Origin: Dawidia cretensis
Lineage (GTDB): Bacteria; Bacteroidota; Bacteroidia; Cytophagales; Cyclobacteriaceae
NCBI RefSeq assembly: GCF_018598175.1
Contig: NZ_JAHESE010000048.1
Span: 1-38,043, forward strand
Direction of reading: 5' to 3'
Length of the DNA: 38,043 nucleotides
This document shows positions 33,981 through 38,043 of the stretch, piece after piece (positions within the stretch are counted from its first letter, which is position 1; the number at the start of each line of letters is the position of its first letter). The notes beneath the pieces were generated by a model. That model saw nothing but the letters and a program-made list of their open reading frames with translations. It did no database searches and was not told the origin of the DNA. The position numbers were made by a program, and so were the translations under genes.

Positions 33981-35112
33981 GATCCTGCTTTTTAAGATTG
34001 CGCATGACAGATTTCGACCGGGCCTTTTTCAGCTTCCGCGGTTTGTAGAGCGGATGGATATATCCCACCGACAAGTACAGATGGTCCATCCGAAAGAGGT
34101 CGTCCACATACCCCCACCGTAAAGCGGCTTCAGCACTGGACTGAAAGCCCTCCGACGTATGAGGACTGGAATCATCATAATCATAAATACTGTTGTTCGC
34201 ATCCACCAGGTTGGTAAGCCCGAACGAATACCGCAAGTCTACAAAGACATAGTCAAGATTTACCTTGTATTTCACACCGCCGCCAATGTGCCACGAGCGA
34301 TTCAGCATGTTACGCTTCGGTTTGAACTTTAATACCGGGCTCTCGCGGTCGATATTCTCCACGCGGTCAGCCGTCGGGTTGTAGTTGCGGTCGGAATACG
34401 TAATGGTCACACGGTCGCCCAGCAGCAGGTCAAGCGAAGCTCCCAGGTATACATACGGTCTATACTTTCCCTGGTCATCCGAATATTTGACCGAAAGCGG
34501 CATCCGCGCCCAGCTTTGGCGGTCGTATATGTCAGCAAGGTCGCGACCATAAATGCCGGACACCCGCTGCTTATACGAAGAGAAGACATAGGTGCCTTCC
34601 AACATCAGGCTGAGGTGATCGTTGTAGTTCCACTCCACGCCGACACCGGCCTGGCCTCCCGGGCGGAGCAAATTCTGTTGGTCTCCGTCCGCGGCCTGCC
34701 GGTCGAGAATGGTGTGGACAATGGACACGTTCGCTCCGGCCTTTGCAAACAGCGTAAAGATGGGCGTTGTGGTAAATTTCGAGCTCAGGTATACCAGGTC
34801 GATCGGGTCGCGCTTTTCATCGGTGACAAACTCGGGATTGGCGCGCAACACTTCGAGGTAGCTGTTTTCGGCATTGAAGGGATCTTCCAGCAGCAGGTAC
34901 GTTTCGGACAACAGCAAGAATGCCCGCTGGCGCCATTCTTTGTTCTGGTTTTTTTGCAGACAGCCGCTGAGAATAGAAGGTATGACATAGAGATGCCCGG
35001 CATTGAACTCATCGGTGGCGCGGTTCAATGCCATCTCACACTCATCCTGGGCCTGCGCCCGGAAGCTTGCCAGGAGCAGTACGATCCATAGAATTGATTG
35101 ATACCGTAACAT
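33961..35112 (-). CDS. Outer-membrane beta-barrel with helical N-terminal region
   Basis: A 383-residue protein with a signal peptide (SILWIVLLLASFRAQAQ). The first about 105 mature residues are helical and TPR-like (CEMALNRATDEFNAGHLYVI, RAFLLLSETYLLLEDPFNAENSYLEVL). From about residue 115 the sequence becomes amphipathic strands typical of an 8-strand-type porin-family barrel (GGQAGVGVEWNYNDHLSLML, PYVYLGASLDLLLGD, HIGGGVKYKVNLDYVFVDLRY, LYLSVGYIHPLY). The end is strongly basic (KPRKLKKARSKSVMRNLKK). It starts 12 bases after the ATPase/WD40 gene and overlaps the lipoprotein gene, so it belongs to the same unit. An anchor or channel for the giant surface protein is plausible but unproven. 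Confidence 0.8.
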   Translation of the reverse strand: MLRYQSILWIVLLLASFRAQAQDECEMALNRATDEFNAGHLYVIPSILSGCLQKNQNKEWRQRAFLLLSETYLLLEDPFNAENSYLEVLRANPEFVTDEKRDPIDLVYLSSKFTTTPIFTLFAKAGANVSIVHTILDRQAADGDQQNLLRPGGQAGVGVEWNYNDHLSLMLEGTYVFSSYKQRVSGIYGRDLADIYDRQSWARMPLSVKYSDDQGKYRPYVYLGASLDLLLGDRVTITYSDRNYNPTADRVENIDRESPVLKFKPKRNMLNRSWHIGGGVKYKVNLDYVFVDLRYSFGLTNLVDANNSIYDYDDSSPHTSEGFQSSAEAALRWGYVDDLFRMDHLYLSVGYIHPLYKPRKLKKARSKSVMRNLKKQDHVTTEK

Positions 35113-35124
35113 CTGTTTTTCTGT

Positions 35125-38043
35125 TTAGTGCGCGGCAGAAGGCCCCGGGCAGGTGCTTTCATATGCGATCTGGTCACCTACGTACTTTTGCCATTCGTCC
35201 TGCGTCATGTTTCGCGTCAGCGCTGGGCAGATTCTATTTGCCAGGTCCGTCGGCGACGTCGGCCACACCCGTATCTCCGACTCGCTACACGCCGCAATAA
35301 GCAGGGATGACCCTTTGGCAAAGGCAATATCCCATACAAAACCATTGTTATTTTCCATTTCCACCGGCAGGTCTTCAGGATTGTTCAGCACATACAACTG
35401 CAGACGCTTATCCAGACCGGCACTGGCCAGCAGCTGTTCGTCGGGGCTGAATGCGACGTCGTTCACGCCCGCACGGTGTCCCGTAAATTGTCGTGTTTCG
35501 CGGGTGGCAAAATCGTAGAGCCGTACCAGGCCCCGGCGGTTGGTCACATCGTCCAGGCCATAGGCCAGGTAATTGCCCGAGGGGCTAAAGTTTACGGACA
35601 ATACACGTGTAGCGGCATCGTCGGCCAACGTGATGTAACTGTTCTTGACCAGGTCAACCAGTATTACTTGTCCCGACCAGGCAGCCCCCGCCAGTATCTT
35701 GCCGTCAGCGCGGATGTTAATGGATTTCAATTCCATCGGCAGGGTAAGCAACACTTGCTTCTCTCCCGTCTGCGCATTTACGCGACTGAGGGTCTTCCCT
35801 CCGCTCGATACGATAAAGTCACTGCTGCCCGGAATAAACTCTATGTCGTTTGTCGCGCCGTTGAATCCATTTATCACCTGCGACTTGCCTCCCCCCTTCA
35901 AACTATGGACCTGAAGGAAAGTAGAGTCACTGCCATTGACCAGGTACGTTTCGTCCTGACTCATCGCTATCACCTTGCTGGGATAGGGCGTTACATACCC
36001 TGTCACCGCATTGGTAAGTTTATCATAATCACACTTGTAGATCCGACCATCAGCCCCCGAGGTGAAGAACGAGTTGTTCTTCTCGGATACCACCAGCGAA
36101 CGAAGGTGTACACGCGGCGGCCCTTGTATTTTCATGCCATTGTAGCTGGCGCCCGCCAGTTTCGTCAACGCGCTATATAACCCCCGGTATATATACGGGT
36201 CATACACTTTACCGCGGTAACGACTGTGGAAGATATAACCCTGCATGGCCTGCAAGCCGGCGAGGTCTTTATCGTCGTCTTCCTGGACCGATTTGGTGGC
36301 TAAGTTCTGCGCAATGGCCAGCATATACAGGCCATTGGCAAGTTGATAATTCAGCTCGGCTTCTTCCTTTTTCAATTCGGCCAGCTCAGCGTTCTCTTTT
36401 GCCACTGTCCCGGCTGCGATCGCGCGCTGCTCTTCAATACGAGCCTTTTCCAACGCGGCTTCGGCCGCACGCTTGGCAACCTCGAGCTCTTGAATACTGC
36501 TATGAAGTTCCTTGTTATAATTATCGGCCAGCTCACGTGCAGAAATAGCGTCCAGCTTTTGCCTGTCAGCCTCGGTCTTTTGCTTCAACGCCTCTTCGCG
36601 TTGCACTTGCGCTTCGTTTCGCTGCACCTCTGCATAGCGGCGGTCAGCATCCGCCTGGAGCTTTTGCAGGTAGGCATAGACAAAAAACAGAATCGCCACG
36701 ATAAACGCGATACCAAGAATAACCGCCGTGGCGCGCGTACGACGCAGCACCCGGCGTTGCATCATCTCCAGGTTCTTGAGCTCCGCCTCGTACGTGATGC
36801 GGCTGGTGTCCAAAAATACAATCGCCCGCTCGAAGGCCTCGTCGTAACGCTGGCCCCACTCGCGGGTGGGCTTTTGCTTCTTCTGCCAGTTTAAGGCCAG
36901 CTGCAGGTCCGGCGGTCGCCACAAACCGGTCTTGCCGATCTGATACATCGCGGCGGCTTCCGACAAACGCTTGTACATGGCGGCCGACTCAAATTCATCT
37001 TCCACCCATACTTCCAACCGGTTCCAGATACGAATCAAGCTTTCGTGCGAAAGCTCGATCATCGAGTCTTCGGTCAATGGTATATGGGCGGCGGGCATCA
37101 GGAACGAACGTCCCGGCTTGCGGAAGTGCTCCACCACGTGCATCGCTTCGGCTACACTACATTCTGCCAACTGGGCTATCAGGCCCAACCGGGCCGGCCG
37201 GCGCATGCCACGGTTTTCCTGATTCTTTTCGGTAATGTTCTTGAATAAAACTTCGGCGATGACCTTGTCGCGCAGCGACAGCTCGTCAAACGCTTCGTTG
37301 GCGTGTTGGGACAAGGCCTGTGCAATGCGGCCAATAGCGGTGTAGTGGCGTATGTCCAGCGGCTCACCGGGCTCGTGGTTCAACGCCCAGTAATCCCAGG
37401 TGCGCATCAGGGCATGCTGCAAGATGGGCAACTGGTCCTGGTCGTTGCCCATGTCGTTGAGCAGGCGTTTCACCAGGCGCTGCGAGATCTGTCCGCCGGC
37501 TACGGCCGTAGGTCCCTCGATGGCTATCTTCTTTTGCTCACGGGTCAACTGCGGTACCAGGTAGCTGCTGCTGTTGATCAGCCGCGTAAGCCCCGGGAAC
37601 GCCGCGCACTCGCCAATAAATTCCGAGCGCATTGTAAAGGCAACATACACGGGTACCGTATCCTGTTTTACTGCCGTCAAAAACAGGTTTACGTAAAGCT
37701 GGGCATCGTTTTCCGTCGTTTCGCCATGGTCGTGGCGATGCCGGAATATCTCCTCGAACTGGTCGATGAGGAAGAAAATATTTTCTTGTTTGTCCGTTTG
37801 CAGGTAGCGCGCAATCTCCAGCAACCCTTCCGGACCACTGCGCAGCAGGGAGTTGACGATTGCCCGGTGCAAGATCACCTCGTCGGTCGTGATACGTTTG
37901 CTTTTGAGCATAAAGTCGATCACGGCGTCCACCAGCCCTTCGATCGGCGATGCTCCGGGCCGGGCAACAATGGCTCGCCAGGAAGGTCCCGAGTCGGTTA
38001 CAAAGCCACCGTACAGCACGGGAATCAACCCGCACGCCATCAA
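35125..38043 (-). CDS. STAND-type ATPase with transmembrane segment and WD40 propeller (5' end missing)
   Basis: The last 972 codons of a larger gene; the true start and the Walker A motif lie beyond the right edge. The fragment opens with MACGLIPVLYGG, the segment that normally follows GxxGSGKSSL in nSTAND1-type NTPases. Walker B is FFLIDQFEEIF (about 90-100 of the fragment). A helical region continues to about 435 (SHESLIRIWNRLEVWVEDE). One membrane segment lies at about 440-458. Then come a long charged coiled coil (about 460-565) and WD40 blades (about 645-930, for example FTGHRAGVNDVAFSPDEQLLASAGLDKRL split over one blade). The C-terminus ICPALTRNMTQDEWQKYVG...TCP is the tail typical of these proteins. 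The ATPase should be cytoplasmic and the propeller periplasmic, suggesting a signal relay. Confidence 0.85.
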   Translation of the reverse strand: MMACGLIPVLYGGFVTDSGPSWRAIVARPGASPIEGLVDAVIDFMLKSKRITTDEVILHRAIVNSLLRSGPEGLLEIARYLQTDKQENIFFLIDQFEEIFRHRHDHGETTENDAQLYVNLFLTAVKQDTVPVYVAFTMRSEFIGECAAFPGLTRLINSSSYLVPQLTREQKKIAIEGPTAVAGGQISQRLVKRLLNDMGNDQDQLPILQHALMRTWDYWALNHEPGEPLDIRHYTAIGRIAQALSQHANEAFDELSLRDKVIAEVLFKNITEKNQENRGMRRPARLGLIAQLAECSVAEAMHVVEHFRKPGRSFLMPAAHIPLTEDSMIELSHESLIRIWNRLEVWVEDEFESAAMYKRLSEAAAMYQIGKTGLWRPPDLQLALNWQKKQKPTREWGQRYDEAFERAIVFLDTSRITYEAELKNLEMMQRRVLRRTRATAVILGIAFIVAILFFVYAYLQKLQADADRRYAEVQRNEAQVQREEALKQKTEADRQKLDAISARELADNYNKELHSSIQELEVAKRAAEAALEKARIEEQRAIAAGTVAKENAELAELKKEEAELNYQLANGLYMLAIAQNLATKSVQEDDDKDLAGLQAMQGYIFHSRYRGKVYDPYIYRGLYSALTKLAGASYNGMKIQGPPRVHLRSLVVSEKNNSFFTSGADGRIYKCDYDKLTNAVTGYVTPYPSKVIAMSQDETYLVNGSDSTFLQVHSLKGGGKSQVINGFNGATNDIEFIPGSSDFIVSSGGKTLSRVNAQTGEKQVLLTLPMELKSINIRADGKILAGAAWSGQVILVDLVKNSYITLADDAATRVLSVNFSPSGNYLAYGLDDVTNRRGLVRLYDFATRETRQFTGHRAGVNDVAFSPDEQLLASAGLDKRLQLYVLNNPEDLPVEMENNNGFVWDIAFAKGSSLLIAACSESEIRVWPTSPTDLANRICPALTRNMTQDEWQKYVGDQIAYESTCPGPSAAH

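Overview
The window looks like chromosomal DNA from a member of the Bacteroidota, most likely a Cytophagia-type bacterium. Four things point there. Two secreted proteins end in type IX secretion (T9SS) sorting domains. Several lipoproteins start with short signal peptides ending in Cys-Asp. Shine-Dalgarno sequences are scarce, while TAnnTTTG-type -7 boxes occur upstream of genes. Large TPR and TonB-receptor-like proteins are also present. No rRNA, tRNA, CRISPR array, insertion sequence or phage gene was seen. Coding density is very high and no gap exceeds about 285 bases.

Left part (1-10.7 kb). A fragment of rpe is followed by a T9SS-exported subtilisin-like protease that overlaps a lipoprotein gene (all minus strand). 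A small plus-strand TrpF-like barrel protein lacks the catalytic cysteine. Then comes a minus-strand set: an OmpR-type response regulator, and a glycosyltransferase overlapping an LpxH-like metallophosphoesterase by GTGA. A PRC-barrel protein follows, with a clear terminator. Next is a housekeeping run of a small TPR protein, TrmB, FolC, a TonB-like protein and a SPOR-domain membrane protein.

Middle part (10.7-21.6 kb). A plugless outer-membrane barrel related to TonB-dependent receptors is paired with a TPR protein of about 1,010 residues. Then come DNA polymerase III delta (holA), a rhomboid protease and a TerB-like protein, all minus strand. Divergent from these is a two-component pair: a sigma-54 activator response regulator followed with zero spacing by a soluble hybrid histidine kinase.

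Right part (21.6-38.0 kb). Four tightly packed minus-strand genes look like one transcription unit. In transcription order they encode a membrane-spanning STAND-type ATPase/WD40 protein (5' end outside the window), an outer-membrane barrel with a helical N-terminal region, a beta-propeller-like lipoprotein, and a 3,642-residue T9SS-exported surface protein. The giant protein contains 15 Ig-like modules, seven of one type recurring every 570-579 bp, then six PKD-like modules, three further modules, two PKD domains, a jelly-roll-like region and a cysteine-less Omp28-like domain. This cluster is the best candidate here for an undescribed system: a giant adhesin with its own outer-membrane partners and an ATP-dependent inner-membrane sensor.
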